A DNA stretch of 64,000 bases from positions 558,001 to 622,000 of the forward strand of contig JAQQWL010000002.1 in assembly GCA_038363925.1 (NCBI GenBank), read 5' to 3'. Of this stretch, positions 49,708-60,157 are shown in pieces (within the stretch, counting starts at the first letter, position 1; each line of letters opens with the position of its first letter). The position numbers and the translations under genes are program-made. The DNA is from Apiospora phragmitis. Its lineage: Eukaryota; Ascomycota; Sordariomycetes; Amphisphaeriales; Apiosporaceae. The notes beneath the pieces were generated by a model. The model was not told the DNA's origin and did no database searches. It worked only from the letters and a program-made list of their open reading frames with translations.

Positions 49708-51172
49708 TGCTCTTGGTGGTGATTCCGTACTTGGGTGTACGGAGAGAAGAAGCTCGAGGCCGTGGAAGTGTAGCTGGAAAGAAGCTGGTAGTGACTGCAA
49801 AGCCGATGCGATCTTTGCCCAGATTTGAAATCAGAGAGAATTTCCAGCTTCAACTGTAAGCCCTCTTGACGATTCCTGGGCTCAAGGAGGCTTTATTTAT
49901 TCGAGTTGAGTCGCTACCCCTTGGCGAAATTGCAGTTTGCAGCCCAGACCAGGGTTGTTGGAAGCGAGCGTTGCCTTGCTTGACGCACAGCGAAGATCTT
50001 GAATCAGTCCAAGACAAGAAGCAACATGCAACAAATAACCGGCTCGGCCCTATTGCTGAGCTCGAATGTGGTCGCTGTGTTTCAAGGTGGCCAAAAAATA
50101 AACACGAGTAAGCGCGTACGTTGAAGTCGGATCAGGGGCGTCGCACCAATGACATGATGAGACGTAGCAACACGCGATCTTAAGAGGCTTGAGATATATG
50201 GAAGTGATAGGTCCCCTCTTAAACGTCAGTCAACACTCAATGCCAACACACGCACGGCAGGAAATTATCGTCAATGATGCAGGAGCAATGCGACGTCGGG
50301 TCAATGCAATGACGAAATGCAGGAAATACGATGCTTCGCAGGACCGTTTGTCGCACAGTTGCTGCTGCATATTCTCTTTCCTTATATATATGTTCATGCT
50401 GTGCTATCGCCGATAGGAGGAGGATGAGCCAACCTTAATAAACCTCTACAAATGCGCGGTTGCGCCTGCATTCGGAGAAAGCACTGCTTCTACCAGACGA
50501 TGCTGGCTTCCGTCCGGAGATTACTGGGCGAGCAGAGTCCATCGTGTTCGGAGGGAGGGACATGAACAATGCAAGGAGAGAAAATGTAGGAAGCGGTGCA
50601 GCTGGTCTCTGACCGACCAACAAACTCCTGCAAGTGACGAATGTAGTGAGATGCATGCCACCAGCATGATCGGTCTGTGGACTAGAAAAGAACGGTCTAC
50701 TTGTGCAACATCACGGCAGTTATTTATGGTGAGAATCCAGGAATTGGGTTATATGTTGCATCAAGCGAATGCATACTAGGAGAGAAAGTGACGATTTCGA
50801 CGATGAGATGCGGGCATGGTCTGCATTACGTTGATGCATCTCGAGGGTCAATTCCAAGTGTTAGTCCAACGTTCAGCACTAAGGTGCCTAAAATTAGCAT
50901 GCGGGGAGCAGATTACAGGGTGGAGCGTGCTGTGTTCAAGTCTTATCGATTAGAGATAGCGGCTGCCCCATGCACCTAATCCAGCTGTTCCCAGTGATGA
51001 TGTGGCTGCCTACAATCATCTGGTTGTAGAGGGGTCATCTCGTACTGTAGGGAGTAATTTGGTTAATCTCAACTATTCGATCATCCCTTCATTTTGTTTT
51101 GACTTGACCTGGAGTCAGTAATCACCTACCTAGTGTATCACAGTAATCGCACTGAATTCGCGAACGAACGCC
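49708..51172. other. divergent intergenic region between GH76 and bet4
   Basis: A shared 5' region of two divergently transcribed genes. A TATA-like AATAAATAAAG (minus) lies near 49890-49900 for GH76. The frame at 50701-50979 has no ATG start and no motif. Nothing else is seen. Confidence 0.5.
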
Positions 51173-52741
51173 ATGGCCAGCACTGTAGGTTTACAATATA
51201 CCGCTCCAAAGAACATGAGAGAGAGAACCGGCTGGGCTGATACTCCGGGTTGCTTGGCTTTGGCTGTAGCATGGCATAGCCCGGACGAACCGCAGCCGAA
51301 CCGACGAACAGCGACAACAAGACCTCGACAGGATCCAGAAGTACCGTGATCTCGATGATCAGATACAACTCCATGTATGTGCGCAATTTCCTAATGACTG
51401 CTGTTGCATCATATCTGGAGCACCTCCTTTTTCCATCTTGCCTATTACCTACCTACCTGCAAGGATCCTAGAAGATTAACTAACACCCTTTCTTTCCATC
51501 GCGACCAGGTGAAACAATCAAACTACAGCGACCCTACACTCTTCCACCTGACCACCAAGATCCTGCGCCTCAACCCGGAATACTACACGATATGGAACGT
51601 CCGTCGACGCTGTCTAATATCTGGCTCATTGTCCAAACGCTCGGCTGGGTTATGGCGCTCGAAGGCGTCGCCGAGTACTTCTCGGAGCGTCACTACGAAG
51701 CCGTCCTGCGCCGCCTCCTCGCCGTCGCCCTCGGCTGCGACCCGGCCCGCCCCAGCGACGTCCCCGTCACCCAAGAAGGCTGGAGAGAGTGGTACTATAC
51801 CTGATGAAGAGGAGGCAGACCCCTGTAATGCGGGCAAAGAAGAGGAAAAGGACGGTGATGATGAGGAGGCCGACATAGCTGCCGACACGTCGCTCGTCCA
51901 GTCCGAGCTCGCCTTCACGATCCCGCTCCTCATCGAGTTCCCGAAATGCTACTGGGTCTGGGGCTACCGCTCGTTCTTCCTGTCGCTGTGCGACGCCATC
52001 CTGCCCGCGGGCGCGGCGCGCGACTTCTGGGCCGCCGAGCTGGCCCTCGACTCCAAGATGCTGACCAAAGACCGCCGCAACTTCCACGCCTGGAGCTACC
52101 GCCGCTTCATCGTGTCCGCGCTCGAATCGACGACGACGAAAAACGACGGCGACGAATCAGCAAAGGCAAAAAGCATGACCGAGTCCGAGTTCGCGTACAC
52201 GTACAGCATGATCAAGGTCGACCTGTCGAATTTCAGCGCCTGGCACAACCGCAGCAACCTCGCGCTGCGGCTCCTGGACGAGCGGGGCGCCGACGATGCT
52301 GCGCGCAAGAAGTTCCTGGACCAGGAGCTGGAGTTGGCGCGGGAGGGGCTAAACGTCGGACCCGAAGACCAGAGCTTGTGGTATTATCACCAATTCCTGA
52401 TGGACCAGATCACCACCACCGTAGGCGCCAGCAGCAAAGGGGTTGGAGAGAACGGGAAGGAGGCGAAGGGGCTTATCGCGCCCAATTTGAGCCTGGCCGA
52501 CCGGCGTGACTTTGTTGACAGAGAAGTGGCCGAGATCAAGGATCTGCTGGAAGATTACGCCGATGCGAAGCTGATTTACGAGGCCTTGCTGGAGTACGGA
52601 ATTGCATACCGGGCCATGGGCGAGTCAGACGCCGACACCGCGAATCAGGACGAGATGATGGCCTGGCTGGCGAAACTGAAGGAATTAGACCCACTGAGAC
52701 GAGGACGGTGGGATGATCTCGAGAAGTCACTTCAAGCCTGA
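51173..52741 (+). CDS. bet4: Rab geranylgeranyltransferase (type II) alpha subunit
   Basis: The alpha subunit of the cytosolic enzyme that, with a Bet2-type beta subunit and a Rab escort protein, adds geranylgeranyl to Rab GTPases. Exons: 51173-51184 (MAST), 51270-51374 and 51509-52741; 449 aa. Introns: GTAGGT, branch GCTGAT, CTGTAG; and GTATGT...ACCAG. The tiny first exon supplies the start, because the body frame has a TAG directly upstream of HGIARTNRSRTDEQRQQ. PPTA repeats follow: LNPEYYTIWNVRRR (~60-73), FPKCYWVWGYRSFF, DRRNFHAWSYRRF, LSNFSAWHNRSNLAL and DQSLWYYHQFLM. Between repeats 1 and 2 lies a Ser/Pro-rich then acidic insert (~75-155) longer than in yeast. The HG... N terminus and repeat spacing favour Bet4 over the Ram2-type alpha subunit. 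Confidence 0.88.
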
Positions 52742-52896
52742 TAATGTCAATTGCCATAGCGTATAATGCACACCTTACATGCATATATCTATTGATATAC
52801 TAAGATTACCAATCATCGTATCTCAACAACATCAGACATGACGGCGTTGGCAGTATGGTGTATTAGGTTCTTATCTCATCCAACAGTCATGACTCA

Positions 52897-54568
52897 TCAC
52901 AGGGGAATACTGCCATCGCACTTCCCTTTGATTAAGCTCGCGTTCTGGCCTACCAGCCCATCGAAGTAAGCCAATAGAGTCCCGAAGGGCAACATGTCCA
53001 TCAGGCCCAGGCTGGGGTTGCTCGACTTGAGCGGCTTGCCGCCGAACAGCACGCGGACGTAGTGCTCGCCGTCAGCGCCGCCCGTAGCAGTAGAGCTTAA
53101 AGACGGCGTCTTCACCTTCTTCTTCTGGTACACCTCAAAGATCACCTCGCTGCCCATGCCGGGCCAGACCATGACGTCGATCTGGAGGATGGCCAGCACG
53201 CGGCTCACAGACCCGTCGTGCGCCACGTTGTGGAAATAGCGCACCTCCCCGCTCGCGCCCGCGGCCACGACCCGCAGGTGCGCCGCCAGCTCCGCGATCC
53301 AGACGCCGTACGCGGCGACGGACGCCTGCAGCGCCGCGGGGCCCGCGTCCCGGTACAGGTGGCTGTACTCCCACTGGCCGAGCCGGTAGACCGTGTCGGC
53401 GAGATTTTGGGTGACGCAGGCGCCCGTCGTGGCGTTGCAGGGTAGGGGTTTGTTCTCGTGGCACTGCCGCGCCGACAGGTTGTCGTAGTAGTGGTCGAAG
53501 CTAGCGTGAAACCCGGTGTCCGTGGGCGGCACGCCCGAGATGGCGTCGAGGGTCGCGTAGAGGTCCCGGGAGGCGTCGAGGTGGTGCTGCCACCGCGCAT
53601 CGGCAGCGGATTTGAGGCGGTCGAAGGCGGCGGCGGCCGCGGGGCAGGGTACTGCGGCTCGAGCGAGTCGACGCCCGCGGCCTGGATCAGCAGCGGCACC
53701 GACGATTGTGTGATGGCGTCAGCGCCCCAAATGCCCGCGATCAGCTGCCCGGCCACCTGCGACGTGATCTGGTTGTTGGTGACACGGTAGGCGACGTGGC
53801 GGCGCCACAGCGCGTTGCCCTCCTCGTCCGCGTCTGCGCGGCCGGGGAGGAAGCCGAGCAGGGTGTGGTAGACGTCGTACAGGTCCTCGCCGTGCGTGCG
53901 CGAGTCGTCGAGGCCGGCCGACGTGATCTGCGGGAACTGGCACGAGCCGATCCAGCCCGCGGGGACGAAGGGGTTGATGGTCGTATCAGTGCCCTTCCAG
54001 TACGTCTGCGCCGACTTCCTTGTGGTGTCGTTATCCGCCAGTAGGGATTGCCCGAAGTAGTACAGACCCTGGTCGTCGCAGTCCCACCGGTAGGGCTCGA
54101 CGGGGAAGGCGTTGGCAGCGTAGGGCGTGCGCTTGTGGTGGCGCTGGATCACCTCGACGTACCGCAGCTCGTACTCCTCCTTGGAGGGGGGACATACTCG
54201 CGGCGCCGCACGTGCGGCATGTTGCACCAGTTGTACGTCCCGTACTGCCTGTCGGGCGTCCGCGACGTGTTGAAGAGGAAGCCGTACGTGCCCGACGCCT
54301 GCAGCGCCGACGTCAGGTTGTTCACGGCGGTCGCGGCCGGGGCGTGCCAGGCCAGGTCCACGCCTGCCGTACCTGCAGCACCTGTAGCGGCAGCGGCGGC
54401 GGCAGATGAGAGCAGCAGCAGAGAGGTGGTGGAGGTGGGGTTCAACATGGTGCTGCTGTTGGGGACCGATGTCGACGAAGACGACCACTTTAGGAACACG
54501 AAGAAGGCGATACCTAGAAACAGAAGAAGTTTCGCAGGTCTATTCACCCATCGTGGAAAGGCCGCCAT
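52897..54568 (-). pseudogene. histidine acid phosphatase family protein, two 1-bp frameshifts
   Basis: A branch-2 histidine phosphatase. The N-terminal anchor KLLLFLGIAFFVFLKW (~13-28) suggests a type II membrane or secreted protein. Then come FLFNTSRTP and YNWCNMPHVRR, the catalytic QRHHKRTPYAAN (RHxxRTP), EPYRWDCDDQGLYYFGQ, TSAGLDDSRTHGEDLYDVYH and the proton-donor HD in YFHNVAHDGS. The end is GQNASLIKGKCDGSIPL. The frame breaks where the + strand has six G at 54186-54191 (seven restore PPSKEEYELRY) and four G at 53641-53644 (five restore AAAAFDRLKSAADARW). All catalytic residues remain and no other stop occurs, so a sequencing or assembly indel is quite possible. No intron is evident. Confidence 0.82.
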
Positions 54569-56416
54569 CTAGGTTCATTCGGCCTTTTAATACTTACTTC
54601 CGTCAGTTGTTTACACTGGCACCCCAGTAACGGAGATGGGTGTTATCGAATTTGGGGTGGTATTTACCCCCCACGTGGTGCAGCTCTCCAGGATTACAGG
54701 CTGCAGGACAATTCAAATTTCTGGTGAAGTCAATTGGTTTCTCCAAAAACCATCAATCACAGACTGCGGCGCGTCATGGCTTCGAGAGATGGAAATCTCC
54801 TGCCTTGGCCTGTAAATGGTCCGAGTTGGAGCTGCTGTTGTAAAATGCGATTTTCCTTGGTTGGATTGATCAACACCTATATGCAAGTGGCACATTCACT
54901 TTACTCAATACCAATCCAAGCACAGAACAACGTGTGTGCCAGCAACGACATGGCAGCCAAATAGATAATCCCCTAAAGCGCTCATCCATTTCACATACGA
55001 CCATATCCTGCTGAATACTAGGGATCCCGTCCGCTCTCCCATATATAAGCAGCAGAGAGCCGAATTAGTACTAGGGTCGGTGACGACCTGGGAATCCTCG
55101 GTGTTGTATGTTTTTGTCCTTTGGGCCATGTCGTAGACTTTTCTTTTGCCAAATCCATGTGCTGGACTGTAGTAACGGAAGCCTGTTGTCACCACACATA
55201 CTGTACCTGGCCTGTTCCGTGGCCGCCGCCCGTGACACATCCGACCCGGCGGCGCCGCTTATGGGTATCAGCAGGACGGCATTCCTCACCTTGATGGTCG
55301 TCTTTTGGTCACGAGCCGAGTATCAAAGCAAACTAGTCGCCACCTGGAGAAGACTGATGCAACAACTTCCTGTCGATGCTAAACGGACACTGCTACTGGA
55401 CTTGGAAACACTGCCGAGCAATGGGACAGCTGTCAACTGGATAACTGCCTAGTGGAATAAATATCAATGGGACACTAGTAGTAATCTCGCAATGAAATCC
55501 CATATCGGTAGACTCAAACGTTGCACGGCATCACTCATGTCAGATAGACCAGACGATGGAGTTGATGTCATCAGTTCTCAGGCTAGCAGCAATTGTATTG
55601 AAACTATCTTGGCCATCATCCCACTATTGCTGTCTGTTCCAGTCATTGTCTCCCCCATTGCAGCCATTCATGCCACATGTTCTGCTTATCTCATAGAGGG
55701 CTTAGTGTCGCTGTTGTCTACCTCAGATTGCTGGCGGTTGAGCTGTGCACGTGGAGTTAGCAATGCTCATCATTCTCAAGGTCTGGGGAAAACATACCGA
55801 GACGCCCCGGCCGCCGACGCCTCGTCCACCGCGGCCATCTCGGGCTTGTCTGGCCTGATATGAGGGTTAGCAATTCATCTGAGGCGTAGGGTTATCACGG
55901 CTACCCACGGCGCCGGCGTACGGTTTTCTGTTCTCGGCATCGGCGAGTCGTTTCAGGTTCTGTGACTGGTGTCGGTTCAGCTGTACAAATGGAGTCAACA
56001 ACGCCGACAACCTTAACGTCTTGGGGAACCATACGGTGACGACTCGGCCACCTCCTCGATCATGCCGTGTTCAACCACTCAACAAGCTAATCCAGTTGTG
56101 ATCTCGCCCACAGATGCCCTCGCCAATTCGGAAGAAGCGGCCTGTCTTCGTTTGATTGGAATTTTGCGACAGATCGGATCAATCTCGAGAGTCACCCAGC
56201 TATCAGACACGAGCGCCAGAAAGATTGTGACTGGCATATATGCACTTAGCATATCTCCGTGGAGATGGTGGGAGTCTCCCGTGTTGCTGGTGTTGTGGAG
56301 CCGACAAAGTGAGTAGGAAAGATGTGTTAGCGCAGCTAATAAGAGTCAATAACTTACTTGTAACCAACAAGGGGTGACATGCTGCCTCGACGGTTCCGTT
56401 GTGCGTCTCCCTACTA
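54569..56416. other. intergenic, weak decayed coding signals
   Basis: Forward frames at 55108-55452 (SRAEYQSKLVATWRRLMQQL) and 55492-55863 have ATG starts but no motif. Two diverged similar stretches at ~55733-55815 and ~55968-56050 share AGCTGT.CA..TGGAGT.A and GTCT.GGGGAA..CATAC. I see no supported gene. Confidence 0.4.
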
Positions 56417-57673
56417 AGCTAAAGCACCCCCTCACGGGCTACTTTACTAAGCTACCGTTACCCCTATAATTAAAGCTATTTCTACGGCTAGAATTGATAT
56501 AAATATATTATTTTTTGTTATTTTTAATAATAATATAGTCCTCCGCCTCTATACTATTATTTTCTATACCTTTTATAGCGTTGCGAGGCCCTCTTAATAC
56601 TTCGACGTCGCTAGCTTTATCCTCGTATATAACCCTACCTTTTAACCTCCGCTTAACCCGGCGTATATTAATTATACGAATAAATCGTTATCCCGGTATA
56701 ATTTTTATTTTTTAATATATTCTCATAGTTTTATTATCGAGTTTAATTTAAAAATAACTAACTTAAGCTTCGAGATACGCGATTTTATGAACGTTTTAAT
56801 TTAAAGCTTTATTAACCTTTTTAATAAAGAGCCGTTAAGAGGGTAATTTAAAAATAAGGTTTATAATAATTAATTTCTAATTATTATTCCGTAATTCCTA
56901 GTTATTAAAAAGTATTTTAATAAGTATTAAAATTAATTTAATAAAGAAATTAAGTATTAATTCTTTTTTAATTATTTTAAATAGTTTTAAACGTACTCGA
57001 GTAACCTTTATATCTTTTAAAATAACGTATTTTAATAATAATAGCTTCGAGTAATTCCGCGGATAAATTTTAATCGTTTTTTAAACCTTTTTAATTATAA
57101 AAGAAATTAATATATTAATTTTAACCTAGCGGTATATTTTTAATATATTTATTTTTATAAGTTTTAATTTAAAAAACATATTCGAGTATTTTTTTTAAAA
57201 TAATTTTTAACCTTTCTTTTAATAAATTAAAAACTTTTATATTTAAAACCTATATTATATAATTATAATATAGTTTATAAATAATTAGCTATATTTTATT
57301 TATAAAATAAAGCTATAAAAAGTTATTATTTATATACGATTTATAATTATTATAAATTAAAACGACTTATTTATTATTATAACGAGATTATATATAAAGG
57401 ATAAAGATATTTTAAATTTAATCTAAAGTTATAATATTACTAGTCTACCTTTTAAGTAACGTTTTAAACTACCAGTTATCTTAAAGATGTTCGTCTTAGT
57501 CTAGAAACTACTAGCTTTAAACGTCGGCCCCTTTAAAAATAATTAGCGGCGGGAAGGCTACCCTATTACAGCTTACATACTCTAGGGTAGTAATTTATTC
57601 CTTTTTCTCGACGTCTTTTTTAAAAGCTAAATAACTAGTAGCTTTAATAACTACTTAGTAGTTATCGTTAACG

Positions 57674-58176
57674 CCTTAGTATTATAGTGCGTTTAAATTA
57701 ACCACTACGCTATAAAATAAAAGCTTCGGAAATAACTAAACGGTTATTTTTATCTAATTCTACGCCTTAAGTACTACCCCGGGGGGACTAACCTGCCGAT
57801 CGTAATACTATACCCCTTCTCTAAAGGCATGCCCTTATACTTAGGGCGATAAACTCTTAGTAACCGTATAATTTATTTAAGCTCGGTATAGAGAAACCTT
57901 AAAGCTTTTATATAAAAAACTAACCCGTATAAGGCCTTATTTATTTACTAGCGATCTTATTTAAGTAATTAAAAAGAGCTCTTATTTAATAAGTATAAGA
58001 ATCGAACCTACGTCTCTTATTTAACAGGTATATTTAGTTATTATATTATAATACGTTTAAACTAATTACTACGCTATAAAAATAAAAGCTTCGTAAATAA
58101 CTAAACGGTTATTTTTATTTAATTCTACGCTTTAAGTGCTACCTCGCGAGGGATTAACTCGTCGATCGTAATATTT
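57674..58176. repeat. direct repeat pair of ~130 bp
   Basis: 57674-57800 and 58051-58176 share CACTACGCTATAAAATAAAAGC-like sequence, AACTAAACGGTTATTTTTAT, ATTCTACGC, TAAGT, a CG-rich stretch and CGATCGTAATA. They differ mainly at C/T and G/A. They lie inside the TIR element. Confidence 0.65.
57960..58066 (-). other. tRNA-like (SINE-like) remnant
   Basis: On the minus strand GGTTCGATTCT (58008-57998) matches a pol III B box, preceded by an anticodon-arm-like ACCTGTTAAAT and an AT-rich stretch where an A box would be. Adjacent to the direct repeats, it could be the head of a tRNA-derived SINE. Stems are not convincing after RIP, so a functional tRNA is unlikely. Confidence 0.3.
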
Positions 58177-59129
58177 AGTTAATACTTATTTTATTAATAT
58201 TATAAAAGCGTTTAAAAAGAATATTAATTAACTTCGAGGTATTAAGTTTATTAAAAAAGACGTTAATATTTATTACTATAATTTTATTAATCTAGTTATA
58301 ATTAATTATTTTTAACTTTATAGTTTTAACGAAATTATTTTTAATTAAAAAACGAGTATATTATCGTGATTTTAAAGTATAAGAGGCTTTAAAGACGTTT
58401 AATATTTATTAAATTAAAAATTTAAACTTAATTAATATTAATATAAAGCTTAACCTAGCTTAATTAATAGCTTAATATATTAATTCGTTTTTTAAAAGTA
58501 GTAATAAAACCTGTTAATTTTTATTAAACTTATTTTTAATAGGTGCACCGGTGAGACAGCGTTAGATATACGATCGGGGGGCTAATTATTTACGAGCGGA
58601 TTCGCGAGTAACTACTTTAAGCTTTATATTACGTATAATAGCTTATATACGCTTTTAAATATTAAATAAAGATATTATTATAAAAAGTAGAAATAAACGA
58701 GAAAAATAAGTGTAATAATTACTTTAAAAAATATAAAGTAATAATTAAATTAAAGAGTCTTTTAATTAAGATGCACGGTAAAAAGACGCGTTCGTGAGGT
58801 AAAACGCGGTGGCCCATAACGGGGTGGCCCGTGAGGGGGTGCTTTAGCTTAACCTGTCGTGATCATGATCACAGGTAGCTAAGCCATCGGGTGGCTTACT
58901 TGGCTCATATAAAGAAATCAAGCTTGCGCCTAACTACATGTGCAGTGTCCCCGGGTGATCCCACGTGGAGGTGGGGAGTCCGACTTCATCACCCTGGCCT
59001 CACCGCCCAAGACCACGAGTGCAGTCAAGGGAGATAATACCACCGTAGTGGGGCCAATCAATGGAATCCTGCCGAGGGTTAACCCAGCAGGCAGATGCGC
59101 CGAAGCACACCAATACCATGTAGCATCAC

Positions 59130-59530
59130 CAAAGCTTATACACCAGGACGCCCGGTCTCCGAAGAGCACCAGACTACCGAAAACGGCCCTGCAGTGTTCA
59201 GCCCGTGAAGCCGGAAAGAGCTGTCATCACCAGTGTTTTCACATCTGGGAAGGATCTGCCATAGCTCATACCACCAGACGCCTGGTCTCCGAAGAGGACT
59301 CAGACTACCGCGAACGGCCCGATGGCACCCACCGTGAAGCAGGGATTGAGCGCCTCGAACAGTGTTTGCACATCTGAACCGAGGATTTCGCCAATACTCT
59401 ACAACCTGTACGCCCACGTCCAACGCGACGCGAGTCGATGAAGCACCAGACTACAGAGTTCACGGCCAGGAGGCGCCAGCAAGCCAGCAGTGAGTTTGGC
59501 TCTTCATCCCAGTGTTTCAAATATCTAAAA
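59130..59530. repeat. three degenerate ~133-bp tandem repeats
   Basis: Units start near 59130, 59263 and 59397. They share CACCAG-ACGCC-GGTCTCCGAAGAG, CAGACTAC, then after ~75 bp CAGTGTTTTCACATCTG or a close form. The third unit is the most diverged. The period is not a multiple of three, and no frame is open through all units. Confidence 0.5.
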
Positions 59531-59707
59531 TAACCATCTCGGATGAAATCATAACCTGCGATTCTACAATTGCCGCCCCTGCTGTCAGGATGCTGGGCAA
59601 TGGCCACAATGTTGAGGGCATAGACACCACAACCAACTTTTGGTCTGCAGTTCCCACGCCGAGTTCTATGGTGCAATAAGCAACCCCAAATGTGCCAGAG
59701 TGCCCCC

Positions 59708-60157
59708 TTAACATTCGTCCAAGGCAAACCCCGAACCCCTTAACCGTCCTTCGTCGTCATGGAGGTCATCCACATACCACACCAGCAATATGGCCATAAC
59801 AAGGGCCATTAACACGGCGTCGAAGGCATACAGGAACACTTCGTGCGAGATCAGATAGCCTCGGTTGCCCTGTAGATACTCGACCACCCGGAAGATGCTC
59901 CGTACGAGGATGAGGGCGCTCACAGCAAAGAGAACCCCCAGATGGCGCCGCCACCGCACAACCTTGCACGCCAAGTCGCCTACGCCACCATTGTCGTCGT
60001 CACCGGCGGGTCGTGCTGCGCGAGCTTAGCGCCGGTGGAACAGCAGCGCCGTGGCGACGAAGAAGTCAAACATGACGATCTGGACAAACAGGCCGGCGAT
60101 TATGACCCTTTCGCCGACCTCGTACAGCGCCGCCGTCCCCGCCACCTGGATACCGCC
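59708..60157 (-). pseudogene. RTA1-type membrane protein, truncated and frameshifted
   Basis: The C-terminal half of a fungal RTA1/RTM1-like seven-helix protein (lipid-translocating/drug-resistance family). One frame at 60157-60026 gives GGIQVAGTAALYEVGERVI and IAGLFVQIVMFDFF then a stop after LLFHRR. Another frame at ~59974-59708 gives LILVRSIFRVVEYLQGN, GYLISHEVFLYAFDAVLM and a hydrophobic helix, ending ALDEC. The family signature RSIFRVVEY and the HE residues are intact. The N-terminal helices are missing because the sequence changes at ~60157 into the zinc-cluster coding region on the other strand. At least one frameshift lies between the two blocks. Confidence 0.72.

Larger units (their letters stand above)
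56417..58849. mobile_element. TIR DNA transposon, RIP-mutated, 2.4 kb
   Basis: The terminal inverted repeats are identical over ~23 bp (AGCTAAAGCACCCCCTCACG...) and similar for about 40. TA flanks both ends (56415-56416, 58850-58851). The interior is AT-rich, CpA-depleted and without usable frames. TA target and size suggest Tc1/mariner, but no transposase motif survives that I can read. The right end repeats a GGTGGCCC motif. A region at ~57660-58180 contains a direct repeat and a tRNA-like piece and may be a later insertion. Confidence 0.75.

Noticed and set aside
57975..58066. Functional tRNA gene
   Set aside because: Only a B-box-like motif is clear; acceptor and D stems do not pair convincingly and the region is RIP-mutated.
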